Made by a program: the position numbers and the translations under genes. A stretch of 37,162 nt of DNA from a virus. Below the pieces are notes generated by a model. The model was not told the DNA's origin. It did not search any database and worked only from the letters and a program-made list of their open reading frames with translations. Each line of letters begins with the position of its first letter. Position 1 is the stretch's first letter. Of this stretch, positions 1 through 8,268 are shown in pieces. Location of the stretch: the IMG/VR virus record IMGVR_UViG_3300022198_005909, positions 1 through 37,162 of that record; one strand, 5' to 3'.

Positions 1-39
1 ATTTGTTTAAAAAAAATACTGGATAAAAATAAAGAAAAG

Positions 40-47
40 TATAAATA
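40..47 (+). promoter_or_regulatory. T4-type late promoter motif
   Basis: An exact TATAAATA octamer, the T4 late -10 consensus, lies 22 nt before the first gene. A weak AAGG ribosome site follows at about 57-60. Late, structural-type expression of the downstream gene is inferred from the motif alone. Confidence 0.55.
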
Positions 48-69
48 AGTTAAGTAAGGTAGAAACATT

Positions 70-1113
70 ATGAATATATCAGAGTTCGAAAAACCAGCTA
101 GTGAAAAGTTAGCAAAAATTAATGAAACACTTGATTCGTTATACGGATTTAAAGTGTATGACACTATTGACATTAAAAAATTGTATGATGTTAAAAAAGA
201 TCTTAAAACAAAGTTAAAAGAACTTGAATCATCAATGCCTTTTAATGCATATTCAACAAATGCAAAGTATATGAAACATTTACTATTAGCAGAAGCAATT
301 GAACAAATGATTGAAGCAAAGAAAAAAGATCATGATAAAGATGGTGATATTGACTCTGATGATTATATGGCGGCCAAAGACAAGGCTATTAAAAAAGCAA
401 TGGGCAAAAAAGTTAAAGAAGGCGGTGTTGGAAACATGAAACTTGAAATGGAAGAAGATGCTGAACATATGAGCAAAGCAGAATTCATTAAAACACATGG
501 CCAACGTTATGCTTACATCTGGGACAGAGTTCAAAAAGACATGAAAGGCGATCCACGTACTAATGAAGAGCTTACTGCAAAACAAAAAAAATTACCAGCA
601 GGATTACAAAAAGCAATTGCTAAAAAGCAAGGCAACAAACCAAAAGACAAGGTAGAAGAAAAAGTGGCATCATTAAAAGCACTATTAGAACAAGAAGTTG
701 AAAAAGCAGAAATAGTTATTGCGGCAAAAAGTCTTGTAGACGAATTACAAGATATGATTGAGCAACTTGGTAAAATGCAAAATGACGAATTAGGTGCAGT
801 AGTTGATCAAATGTCATATCAATATGGCGCAGACAAGGCATCATCATTTAATCAATCAGTTGCATCACAATTAGAGACATTACTTGATTCATTAAAGTCA
901 GCCAAAGAAGCAGTCAATAATGAAGTATTAGTTTTAACTGGTGAAGCACCAGCACAGTCAGATATGGCTCCAGCAGATTCAGATCTAGGCGACATGGAAA
1001 CTGACGCAGATGCAGGTACTGATTTGGAAGCACCAGCAGATGATTTAACTGGTGGAGATGATTCAGCAAGTGGCCCAGAAGAAAATCCATTAGGTAGAGC
1101 CAAAAAGGCTTAA
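70..1113 (+). CDS. Hypothetical late phage protein with an EF-hand-like loop
   Basis: I do not recognise this 347-residue family. It is highly charged and mostly helical, with Lys-rich stretches in the first two thirds. An Asp/Ala/Pro-rich acidic tail runs from about residue 295 to 340. Residues 87-98 form a textbook EF-hand loop pattern: Asp at 87, 89, 91, 93 and 95, Gly92, Ile94 and Asp98. This suggests calcium binding, although the last ligand is Asp rather than the usual Glu. The late promoter motif at 40-47 and the following gene 3 nt downstream suggest a late two-gene unit. A virion or scaffold-type role is possible but unproven. Confidence 0.8.
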   Translation: MNISEFEKPASEKLAKINETLDSLYGFKVYDTIDIKKLYDVKKDLKTKLKELESSMPFNAYSTNAKYMKHLLLAEAIEQMIEAKKKDHDKDGDIDSDDYMAAKDKAIKKAMGKKVKEGGVGNMKLEMEEDAEHMSKAEFIKTHGQRYAYIWDRVQKDMKGDPRTNEELTAKQKKLPAGLQKAIAKKQGNKPKDKVEEKVASLKALLEQEVEKAEIVIAAKSLVDELQDMIEQLGKMQNDELGAVVDQMSYQYGADKASSFNQSVASQLETLLDSLKSAKEAVNNEVLVLTGEAPAQSDMAPADSDLGDMETDADAGTDLEAPADDLTGGDDSASGPEENPLGRAKKA

Positions 1114-1116
1114 CTA

Positions 1117-1446
1117 ATGAAAATCCTAGAAGTTATTGGCGAAGACAAATATATTGATCAGTTAGATGCTGACATTAATACAGTAATCATAACAATGATG
1201 GCTAATAATGTTAATGAGATTTCTCTAGAAGAATTTCAAAAACAACTACAAGGTCTAGGTTCAGATATTGACAGTCAAGCATTAAGATCACATTTACTTA
1301 ATAACGGAAAAATAAAATCAATAACCGGTAACAAAATTATACTAGATACACCTGCTAGTAATTCAAGTTTCAGTAAACAAGATGATACAGCAGATACAGT
1401 TTCCAAAATGGCCACTCAATCTGCTAAATCTAGTATAGATAATTAA
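1117..1446 (+). CDS. Hypothetical phage protein
   Basis: 109 residues, starting 3 nt after the upstream stop, so probably co-transcribed and translated by reinitiation. Residues 1-85 look like a compact alpha/beta domain, with two short helices around a leucine-rich segment. The Ser/Thr-rich tail is probably disordered. I do not recognise the family. Small late proteins of this kind are common in T4-like marine phages, but no function can be assigned. Confidence 0.7.
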   Translation: MKILEVIGEDKYIDQLDADINTVIITMMANNVNEISLEEFQKQLQGLGSDIDSQALRSHLLNNGKIKSITGNKIILDTPASNSSFSKQDDTADTVSKMATQSAKSSIDN

Positions 1447-1475
1447 TTGACATTTGATTATTAAGTTGCTATAAT
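1447..1475 (+). promoter_or_regulatory. Perfect sigma-70-type promoter
   Basis: TTGACA at 1447-1452 and TATAAT at 1470-1475 are both exact consensus boxes with the optimal 17-nt spacer. This is the best canonical promoter in the window. Its transcript would start near 1482 and meet the hairpin at 1518-1536 after about 40-60 nt. Confidence 0.75.
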
Positions 1476-1513
1476 AGTTATAAAATAATTGGAGATATTA
1501 CTAATTATGCTGA

Positions 1514-1545
1514 CAAAAATCTGTGATTGACAGATTCTGTTTTTG
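1514..1545 (+). other. Inverted repeat overlapping the second promoter (operator or terminator-like hairpin)
   Basis: AATCTGT at 1518-1524 and ACAGATT at 1530-1536 form a perfect 7-bp dyad around a 5-nt spacer. A run of A lies before it and CTGTTTTTG after it. The dyad covers the -35 box at 1527-1532. It could be a repressor site, a weak terminator for transcripts from the upstream promoter, or both. Confidence 0.45.
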
Positions 1546-1554
1546 TGCTATACT
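1527..1554 (+). promoter_or_regulatory. Sigma-70-type promoter with extended -10
   Basis: TTGACA at 1527-1532, a 16-nt spacer, and TATACT at 1549-1554 preceded by TGC (extended -10). It drives the small gene at 1578, which has an AAGGAG ribosome site. It is the second strong promoter within 110 bp. Confidence 0.7.
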
Positions 1555-1577
1555 AAACACAGTTAAGGAGTACAAAA

Positions 1578-1766
1578 ATGACAAACGCAGTAAATTGGTT
1601 ATTGGGATTGTTTTATTTGGATAAACCAAAAGAAAAAACACCTAATGAATCTCCAACAGTAAAAAAGGCTTCTTCTACAAAAAAAGTTGCTAAAATAAAA
1701 GCAACTGCAAAAAAGAAGAATGTGATTAAAAATTATGTTGGAAGAAAACCAAAAAGTAGACAATAA
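1578..1766 (+). CDS. Small basic protein, hypothetical
   Basis: 62 residues with a clear AAGGAG site 9 nt upstream. The first 16 residues are hydrophobic and aromatic. The rest is Lys/Ala/Thr-rich with KK and AKKK repeats resembling histone H1-like tails. It may be a nucleic-acid-binding or membrane-associated early protein, judging from composition only. Two strong sigma-70-type promoters lie directly upstream, which suggests early or strong expression. Its last 32 nt overlap the start of the nuclease gene in another frame. Confidence 0.65.
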   Translation: MTNAVNWLLGLFYLDKPKEKTPNESPTVKKASSTKKVAKIKATAKKKNVIKNYVGRKPKSRQ

Positions 1767-2442
1767 ATCTTTATTAGTAGAAAAATTCCAATATCAACAA
1801 TTCAAAAGAAAAAATGTTGATGGGCAACGATATTATGTAAATGCTGACGGCGATCCGGTGCCGTCAGTAACCTCTATACTTTCTAAAACCAAAGATATGA
1901 CAGCTCTTAATGAGTGGAAAAAACGAGTAGGCGCCTCTGAAGCACAACGTATTGTAACTGAATCAGCAAATCTAGGTACAATCATGCACAAACATTTAGA
2001 ATGTTATATTGAAGGTATAGAAAGACCCAGCGGTACAAATCAAGTATATGTACAAGCAAAGAATCTAAGTGAAACTGTGATTGAGCATGGGCTTAAAAAC
2101 GTTGATGAAGTTTGGGGTATAGAAACACATCTAGCATTTCCAGGATTGTACGGCGGAACAGCAGATTTAATTTGTGTGCATGAAGGAGTGCCTAGTATAG
2201 GTGACTTTAAAACATCACGCAAGTTTAAGAAAAAAGAATGGATTGAAGACTATTTTATGCAGGCATCTGCTTATGCACTAGCTCATAACGAAGTATATGG
2301 TACAAACATACAAAAAAGTGTGATTTTTATGGTTACACATGACAATCAATACCAGCAATTTGTTGTAGAAGGTGAAGAATTTAAATCATTTACAAATAAG
2401 TGGTTAGATAGAGTTGAAACTTACTACAAAATGAATAAATAG
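1735..2442 (+). CDS. PD-(D/E)XK nuclease (RecB-like phage exonuclease)
   Basis: 235 residues with the RecB-family nuclease motifs in order: Gly-x-x-x-His at 81-85 (His85), Glu130, Asp144 in a GTADL strand, the Asp157-Phe-Lys159 core, and Gln176 to Tyr180 (QASAY) in the following helix. These are the metal-binding and catalytic positions of the PD-(D/E)XK fold. The N-terminal PSVTSILS segment is typical of T4-like marine phage members. Likely roles are DNA end-processing during replication or recombination, or host DNA degradation. The ATG at 1735 overlaps the upstream gene by 32 nt; a shorter start is possible because all motifs lie after residue 40. Confidence 0.85.
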   Translation: MLEENQKVDNKSLLVEKFQYQQFKRKNVDGQRYYVNADGDPVPSVTSILSKTKDMTALNEWKKRVGASEAQRIVTESANLGTIMHKHLECYIEGIERPSGTNQVYVQAKNLSETVIEHGLKNVDEVWGIETHLAFPGLYGGTADLICVHEGVPSIGDFKTSRKFKKKEWIEDYFMQASAYALAHNEVYGTNIQKSVIFMVTHDNQYQQFVVEGEEFKSFTNKWLDRVETYYKMNK

Positions 2443-2463
2443 TAGTATATTGGAGTAAATCAA

Positions 2464-3735
2464 GTGGCAACAACATATACTAGAATTAAAAATAGACGTG
2501 GTAATAAAGCAGATCTTCCACAGCCGTTGGCTGATGGCGAAATAGGTCTAGCATTAGACACACGTGAAGTATATATTGGTGCTGGAAATCAAGATTTATT
2601 AAACACAGATGTACAAGTAACACCTTTTTTAGATGCACAATCAACAATATCAGATGACTTAGGAAATTTAACATCATCTACTACAAATAATGGTATTTTA
2701 AATTTTAATATTACAGGTACAGAAGTTCTAAGTCCAGGGGCAAATATTGCACTTGCTTTTAATACATCACAATACGGGCTACCAACAGGTCATCCAAAGA
2801 TATCAGGTGGATTAGAAGAATCCGATTTAGTAGTTACAAAATACGTAAACGGTATTCCAACAACATATGATGCTTCAGAATACACGTTAGCATTTAGTGG
2901 AACAACAACTTACATTAATTTCACAGGAGCAAATGTTCCAGAAGTTGGATCATCACTTATAGTATCAAAATGGACCAAAGCACAAATTACAGAGCATATT
3001 AGAACTCGTGCTAGTTGGGAAGCAAGTGATAATTCTATTGCTTCATATGATAAATGGCAAGAAGGAAATTTGTCAACTAATCAAGTATTTGTTGATGTAA
3101 CAACAGGAACAGGTTTTGTACAATTTGTAACAGCGTCTGAAAAAACAGATTTATTAACAGCAAACGTAAATGATTGTATTAATACAATTGGTGAGCCTAG
3201 CACTTATAGTTTTTTAGGAGAAAATTCTGCAATACATACACCTGTAAGAGATGTTGAAATAGATTCAAATTTAAAAATTGATTTAGATACTCCACAACAA
3301 GCATATAACATTTCAAGATTTATAAACAAAAAAAGAGGCAGTGTTTCAAGAGTAGCAAGTAACATTGAAATATTTACTGAAGCAAGTTATCCACGTTATC
3401 AGACTAATCAATATATTGGTAGTATGCAAACAAAAACATTAACTAATACTACACTAGTAGATACTTTAGTATTTGAATACTCAATAACAGAATCAAATGT
3501 TTATAAAATTGATTACAGTTTAAAGTTAGGTTCTAACTTTAGAACAGGAACAATTCATATTACAACAGATGGAACAACAACAGTAATTAACGACACACAT
3601 GTTGAAACTGCAAGTACATCTGATGTAACTTTTTCAGCGGCCGTTAGCAGTTCTAAATTGCAATTAAATTATCAAAATGCTAATGCTTCTGATGCCAATT
3701 TGTCATACAAGATAGAACGTTGGTTACAAGCCTAA
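2464..3735 (+). CDS. Tail-fibre-like structural protein
   Basis: 423 residues from a GTG start, with GGAG 10 nt upstream. The N-terminus (about residues 6-40: RIKNRRG, then GEIGLALDT and VYIGAG) is the short module found at the start of many phage tail-fibre and tropism proteins. The rest is Thr/Ser/Asn-rich and beta-prone with few charged clusters, as in fibre shafts and receptor-binding regions. It probably forms part of a fibre or virion surface structure. A weak terminator follows, so it closes a transcription unit before nrdA. Specific partners and receptor cannot be read from sequence. Confidence 0.75.
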   Translation: MATTYTRIKNRRGNKADLPQPLADGEIGLALDTREVYIGAGNQDLLNTDVQVTPFLDAQSTISDDLGNLTSSTTNNGILNFNITGTEVLSPGANIALAFNTSQYGLPTGHPKISGGLEESDLVVTKYVNGIPTTYDASEYTLAFSGTTTYINFTGANVPEVGSSLIVSKWTKAQITEHIRTRASWEASDNSIASYDKWQEGNLSTNQVFVDVTTGTGFVQFVTASEKTDLLTANVNDCINTIGEPSTYSFLGENSAIHTPVRDVEIDSNLKIDLDTPQQAYNISRFINKKRGSVSRVASNIEIFTEASYPRYQTNQYIGSMQTKTLTNTTLVDTLVFEYSITESNVYKIDYSLKLGSNFRTGTIHITTDGTTTVINDTHVETASTSDVTFSAAVSSSKLQLNYQNANASDANLSYKIERWLQA

Positions 3736-3746
3736 CCGTAGGTTGT

Positions 3747-3770
3747 TAACAGATTTTTTCTGTTATTTTG
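3747..3770 (+). terminator. Weak intrinsic terminator-like hairpin
   Basis: TAACAGA at 3747-3753 pairs with TCTGTTA at 3759-3765 around a 5-nt T loop, followed by TTTT. The stem is AT-rich and short, so efficiency is doubtful. Its position between the fibre-like gene and the nrdA promoter makes sense. Confidence 0.4.
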
Positions 3771-3780
3771 GATTTAACTA

Positions 3781-3810
3781 TTGCTTTTATCAATTGTATG
3801 ATAGTATAAT
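3781..3810 (+). promoter_or_regulatory. Promoter upstream of nrdA
   Basis: TTGCTT at 3781-3786, an 18-nt spacer, and an exact TATAAT at 3805-3810. It would give a leader of about 45 nt before nrdA at 3862, which has only a weak AAGGT site. Confidence 0.55.
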
Positions 3811-3861
3811 TAATTATTGTGCTGAATAAAAACACAACAAGGTATTAAAATTAAGTAAAAA

Positions 3862-6204
3862 ATGAACGCAGTAAAAAATCAAACAGACATTTTCATTATA
3901 AAAAGAGACGGACAACAGGAACCTTTAGATATCAACAAAGTACACAAAATGACAGAAGCCGCATGTGATGGCCTGTCAGGAGTATCTTCATCATTGGTAG
4001 AAATGAATTCTGGTCTACAGTTTTCAAATGGAATGACCACACAACAAATTCAAGAAATTTTAATCAAATCAGCAAACGATTTAATAACACTAGAAAATCC
4101 TAACTACCAATATGTTGCGGCACGTCTATTATTGTTTACAATTAGAAAAGAAGTTTTTGGTAAACACATTGATCACCAATATCAAGTACCACTACAATTT
4201 TTAGTTGGTAGAAATGTTGAAAAAGGTTTATATGATTCAGCAATCATGAAACAGTACACAGATGAAGAATTTAAAACACTAGATTCATATATTAAACATG
4301 ATAGAGATTATGATTTTACCTATGCAGGTCTAAGACAAGTGGTTGACAAATATCTTGTACAAGACAGAAGCACAGGTAAAGTATTTGAAACACCTCAATA
4401 TATGTACATGCTGATTGCGGCTACACTGTTTGCTAACTATCCAAAAGAAACAAGAATGGGATACATCAAAAGATATTATGATGCAGTTTCAAAATTTAAA
4501 ATTAATATTCCTACACCTGTTATGGCAGGTGTGCGTACACCACTAAGACAGTTTGCTTCGTGTGTGCTTGTTGATGTAGATGACACACTAGATAGTATTT
4601 TTGCAAGTGACATGGCCATAGGCAGATACATTGCTCAAAGAGCTGGTATTGGAATCAACGCAGGTAGAATACGTGGAATCAACTCACGTATCAGAGGAGG
4701 CGAAGTAGCCCACACTGGTGTTGTCCCGTTTCTAAAAAAGTTTGAAGCAACTGTGAGATGTTGTACACAAAATGGTGTGCGTGGTGGTAGTGCAACAGTT
4801 CACTTCCCAATTTGGCACCAAGAGATTGAAGATATTATTGTATTAAAAAACAACAAAGGCACAGAAGATAATAGAGTTAGAAAACTAGACTATTCAATTC
4901 AAATGTCAAAAATATTCTATGAAAGATTTATCAAAGGTGGAGACATTACACTGTTTTCACCACATGAAGTACCTGGCTTGTATGAAGCATTTGGTACACC
5001 AAAATTTGATGCACTATATAAAAAATATGAACAAGACAAAAAAATACCAAAAAAAACTATTCAGGCTCGCACACTAATTGGAGACATACTAAAAGAACGT
5101 GCAGAAACAGGTCGTATTTACATTATGAATGTTGACCACGCAAATGATCACAGCTCATTTATTGATCCTGTGCGTATGAGTAATTTATGTCAAGAAATTA
5201 CACTACCAACTGATCCACTACAGCACATTGATGGCAAAGGTGAAATTGCACTGTGTATTTTAAGTGCTATCAATGTTGGCACACTTAAAGATACCAAAGA
5301 GTTAGAATCACTGTGTGATCTTGCTGTGCGTGGATTAGAACAAATTATTGACTATCAAAAATATCCAGTTAAAGCGGCAGAAATTTCAACCAAAGCAAGA
5401 AGATCTCTAGGTATTGGTTATATTGGTCTTGCACACTATTTGGCTAAAAACAAAGTGATGTACAGTGACAAAGAAGCATGGCAAATGGTCAACGAACTAA
5501 CAGAAGCGTTCCAGTATTATCTGTTAAAAGCATCAAATGAAATTGCCAAAGAAAAAGGTGCGTGTGATTACTTTAAGAAAACAAAATATTCAAAAGGTTT
5601 ATTACCAATTGACACTTACAAAAGAGATGTTGATACTATTGTATCTGCAAAGTTAACCATGGATTGGGAAGCATTGAGAAAAGACATTGTTGAACATGGA
5701 CTAAGACATTCAACTCTGTCAGCACAAATGCCAAGTGAATCATCAAGTGTGGTTGGCAATGCAACTAACGGTATTGAGCCACCAAGAGCATATTTGAGTA
5801 TTAAGAAAAGTAAAAAAGGTCCACTAAAACAAATAGTTCCACAGTATGAAACATACAAAAAATACTACACACTATTATGGGATATGCCAAGCAACGAAGG
5901 ATATATTAATATTGTTGCGGCAATGCAAAAATACTTTGATCAAGCAATTTCAGGTAACTGGTCATACAATCCAACAAAATTTGAAAACAATGAAGTTCCT
6001 ATGAGTGTGTTAACCAAAGACTTTTTAACAACATATAAACTTGGTTGGAAAACAAGTTACTATCAAAACACCTATGACTTTAAAGGTGAAGAACCAAACA
6101 TAACAGATCAAGAAAACGTAAGCACACTAGATGAAGCAATTGCTAGTGCAGAAGAACATCAAGCACATCAAGAAGATGAAGCGTGTGATTCTTGTACAAT
6201 TTAA
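3862..6204 (+). CDS. nrdA: Ribonucleoside-diphosphate reductase, class Ia, alpha subunit
   Basis: 780 residues, close to the 761 of E. coli NrdA. It reduces ribonucleoside diphosphates to deoxyribonucleotides for phage DNA synthesis in the cytoplasm. An ATP-cone domain fills about residues 10-100. Active-site residues match the family: Cys234 and Cys465 as the redox pair, Asn441, Cys443 (thiyl radical) and Glu445, and the Tyr733-Tyr734 radical-transfer pair. The tail carries Cys775-x-x-Cys778 for reduction by thioredoxin or glutaredoxin. All catalytic residues are present, so it should be active. nrdB follows 41 nt downstream with its own promoter. Confidence 0.98.
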   Translation: MNAVKNQTDIFIIKRDGQQEPLDINKVHKMTEAACDGLSGVSSSLVEMNSGLQFSNGMTTQQIQEILIKSANDLITLENPNYQYVAARLLLFTIRKEVFGKHIDHQYQVPLQFLVGRNVEKGLYDSAIMKQYTDEEFKTLDSYIKHDRDYDFTYAGLRQVVDKYLVQDRSTGKVFETPQYMYMLIAATLFANYPKETRMGYIKRYYDAVSKFKINIPTPVMAGVRTPLRQFASCVLVDVDDTLDSIFASDMAIGRYIAQRAGIGINAGRIRGINSRIRGGEVAHTGVVPFLKKFEATVRCCTQNGVRGGSATVHFPIWHQEIEDIIVLKNNKGTEDNRVRKLDYSIQMSKIFYERFIKGGDITLFSPHEVPGLYEAFGTPKFDALYKKYEQDKKIPKKTIQARTLIGDILKERAETGRIYIMNVDHANDHSSFIDPVRMSNLCQEITLPTDPLQHIDGKGEIALCILSAINVGTLKDTKELESLCDLAVRGLEQIIDYQKYPVKAAEISTKARRSLGIGYIGLAHYLAKNKVMYSDKEAWQMVNELTEAFQYYLLKASNEIAKEKGACDYFKKTKYSKGLLPIDTYKRDVDTIVSAKLTMDWEALRKDIVEHGLRHSTLSAQMPSESSSVVGNATNGIEPPRAYLSIKKSKKGPLKQIVPQYETYKKYYTLLWDMPSNEGYINIVAAMQKYFDQAISGNWSYNPTKFENNEVPMSVLTKDFLTTYKLGWKTSYYQNTYDFKGEEPNITDQENVSTLDEAIASAEEHQAHQEDEACDSCTI

Positions 6205-6239
6205 ATAAATATTGACACACGTAAGAAAGAATATATAAT
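6204..6239 (+). promoter_or_regulatory. nrdB promoter: sigma-70 type, predicted leaderless, with overlapping late motif
   Basis: TTGACA at 6212-6217, a 16-nt spacer, and TATAAT at 6234-6239. The -10 box ends only 6 nt before the nrdB ATG at 6246, so transcription should begin at or next to the start codon. A late-type AATAAATA lies at 6204-6211, just after the nrdA stop. Confidence 0.65.
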
Positions 6240-6245
6240 ATAACT

Positions 6246-7346
6246 ATGGCAAAAACAGTATTTAATAGAAATGAAGTTGATTTTACAAAAGAGCCAATGT
6301 TCTTTGGAGAAGATCAGAGTGTGCAGAGATATGATGTTTTTAAATATCCTGCATTGGATAAACTTAACCAAACCATGCTTGGTTATTTTTGGAGACCAGA
6401 AGAAGTAAGTCTACAAAAAGATCGTGCTGATTATCAAAATTTTCGTCCTGAACAAAAACATATTTTTACATCAAATTTGAAATATCAAACACTGCTTGAT
6501 TCAGTTCAAGGTAGAGGTCCTAGTTTGGCTTTTTTACCGTATGTATCAAATCCAGAACTAGAAGGTTGTATTGTTACTTGGGATTTCTTTGAAACAATTC
6601 ACTCACGTTCATATACACACATTATGAAAAATGTGTATGCTGACCCAACTGAAGTATTTGACACAATTTTAAATGATGAAGAAATATTAAAGAGAGCAGT
6701 ATCAGTTACAGAAAATTATGATACGTTTTCTAAAATGGCAGAAGATTATTTTGTTAAAGGCGAAGGCGATATACTTGATGTTAAACGTCAATTGTATCTT
6801 GCAATGATTAACGTAAATATTTTAGAAGGACTAAGATTTTATGTTTCATTTGCTTGTACGTTTGCTTTTGGCGAATTAAAGTTAATGGAAGGATCAGCAA
6901 AGATCATTTCACTTATTGCACGTGATGAAGCAACACACTTAAACTTGTCAACACAGGTTATCAAAAACTGGCACAAAGGTGATGATGCTGGGATGACCAA
7001 AGCAATTAAAGGTTTAGATAATACAGTAATTAACATGTTTAAAAAATGTGTAGAAGAAGAAAAAGCATGGGCACAGCATTTATTCAAAGATGGATCAATC
7101 ATTGGATTAAATGAAAAATTACTAGGCAATTATGTAGAATGGATTGCAAACAAAAGATTAAAAGCAATTGGCTATGATCCAATTTATGATCAGCCAGCAA
7201 ATGCTAATCCTTTACCGTGGACAGCAAATTGGTTATCAAGTGCTGGTATGCAGGTTGCTCCACAAGAAACAGAAGTTGAAAGTTATATTATTGGCGGGTT
7301 AAAACAAGATGTTGATGATAAAACTTTTGAAGATTTTGAACTTTAA
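6246..7346 (+). CDS. nrdB: Ribonucleoside-diphosphate reductase, class Ia, beta subunit
   Basis: 366 residues, close to the 376 of E. coli NrdB. It houses the di-iron centre and stable tyrosyl radical that start catalysis in NrdA. The ligands and radical site are visible at E. coli-like spacing: Asp85, Glu116, His119 and Tyr123, with later Glu and Glu-x-x-His ligands in the NILEG and RDEATH segments. The acidic, phenylalanine-containing C-terminal tail matches the usual NrdA-docking peptide. No Shine-Dalgarno is seen; the -10 box lies 6 nt before the ATG. A copy of its last 38 nt, stop included, recurs at 8221-8258. Confidence 0.98.
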   Translation: MAKTVFNRNEVDFTKEPMFFGEDQSVQRYDVFKYPALDKLNQTMLGYFWRPEEVSLQKDRADYQNFRPEQKHIFTSNLKYQTLLDSVQGRGPSLAFLPYVSNPELEGCIVTWDFFETIHSRSYTHIMKNVYADPTEVFDTILNDEEILKRAVSVTENYDTFSKMAEDYFVKGEGDILDVKRQLYLAMINVNILEGLRFYVSFACTFAFGELKLMEGSAKIISLIARDEATHLNLSTQVIKNWHKGDDAGMTKAIKGLDNTVINMFKKCVEEEKAWAQHLFKDGSIIGLNEKLLGNYVEWIANKRLKAIGYDPIYDQPANANPLPWTANWLSSAGMQVAPQETEVESYIIGGLKQDVDDKTFEDFEL

Positions 7347-7348
7347 TT

Positions 7349-8155
7349 ATGAAAAATTTTGTGGCAATTGGAACAAGTCATACTCAAGAAATGCATACTC
7401 ATCAAGGTAGTAATGACTATTCTGCTTATTATGTTGATTGGAAAAATGAACAAAGATGGTCAGAGTACCTTTCTAAAAAACTAGACTACCAAAACTATTA
7501 TAATCGTGCAATAGGATCTTATGGAATAGAAACGTATCCTGCTAGATTTGTTTCTGTAGTAACTGATTTATCTCCAGACTTTGTATTGATAGAAATACCG
7601 TCATATGACAGATACGAAGTTGCAATTCACCATGATGAATATTGTTCTGGGGATATATTACTTGACGAGCACTGGTTAGAACCTAACGAACTTGGATATG
7701 TAGGAAACGGGAAATATAAACCTTCTACATATTTGTATAAAATAAATAACGGTGACACTGATATTAATCCTTCTAACTTAGAAAAATTTCAAAATCTATC
7801 AACTAAAATTCCTGCATCAATTTTACAACAATCAACAAGATTAAATGTTTATAGAAATAAATTGTACTATGAAGATCAAATAATTAGCATGTGTTTAATA
7901 ATATCCGGATACCTAGACAATCAAAAGATTGATCATGCCTTTTTTAATTTTAATTGTGAAGTTGACAAATCAATTATAAGTAAGTATAATATAAACTATG
8001 TGAATAAACAAATAGGATATAAAAGCATATATGATTATATAAACAAAAATTTTGATGATAAAGATTATTATGCAGACAGCGTACATTTAAATAGTAAGCA
8101 CTGGAAACAAATAGTTGATGACGTTTTTATTCCATATTTTGAAAGTAGAAAGTAA
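7349..8155 (+). CDS. SGNH-hydrolase-like protein, copy 1
   Basis: 268 residues, starting 2 nt after nrdB. The N-terminal strand ends in Gly8-Thr-Ser10-His, which resembles block I of the SGNH/GDSL fold with Ser10 as candidate nucleophile. Asp243-x-x-His246 near the C-terminus matches block V, which supplies the rest of the triad. A conserved middle segment (LIEIPSYDR) is shared with copy 2. Members of this superfamily de-acylate lipids and glycans, so surface-glycan modification is a reasonable guess. The family call rests on weak motifs. It is a diverged paralogue of the gene at 8269. Confidence 0.6.
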   Translation: MKNFVAIGTSHTQEMHTHQGSNDYSAYYVDWKNEQRWSEYLSKKLDYQNYYNRAIGSYGIETYPARFVSVVTDLSPDFVLIEIPSYDRYEVAIHHDEYCSGDILLDEHWLEPNELGYVGNGKYKPSTYLYKINNGDTDINPSNLEKFQNLSTKIPASILQQSTRLNVYRNKLYYEDQIISMCLIISGYLDNQKIDHAFFNFNCEVDKSIISKYNINYVNKQIGYKSIYDYINKNFDDKDYYADSVHLNSKHWKQIVDDVFIPYFESRK

Positions 8156-8158
8156 AAC

Positions 8159-8266
8159 ATGTTAAAACAAAAACTAAACAAAGATGACGTTGTAGTATTT
8201 CGTACTGTGGGCAGTGACGAGATGTTGATGATAAAACTTTTGAAGATTTTGAACTTTAATTATTAA
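8159..8266 (+). pseudogene. Chimeric remnant: 5' end of the 9166 gene fused to the nrdB tail out of frame
   Basis: An ATG ORF of 35 codons. Codons 1-21 match the first 21 codons of the gene at 9166, with a single conservative change (Ile to Val at 11). After the duplication join, reading continues into the copied nrdB 3' end in a non-nrdB frame and stops at 8264-8266, 2 nt before the next gene. It is almost certainly a by-product of the duplication. It may still act as a translated spacer that couples translation of the second SGNH-like gene. Confidence 0.85.
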
Positions 8267-8268
8267 TT

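Noticed and set aside
286-585. Antisense ORF of 99 codons within the first gene, and similar minus-strand ORFs throughout (for example 21314-21688, 32241-32579, 33737-34141)
   Set aside because: All lie opposite clear genes, show low-complexity Phe/Ser/Leu-rich translations and have no motifs. They are shadows of biased codon use on the + strand.
1507-1530. Seven-codon ORF between the two promoters upstream of 1578
   Set aside because: Too short, with a poorly spaced ribosome site. No run of regulatory codons to support a classical leader peptide.
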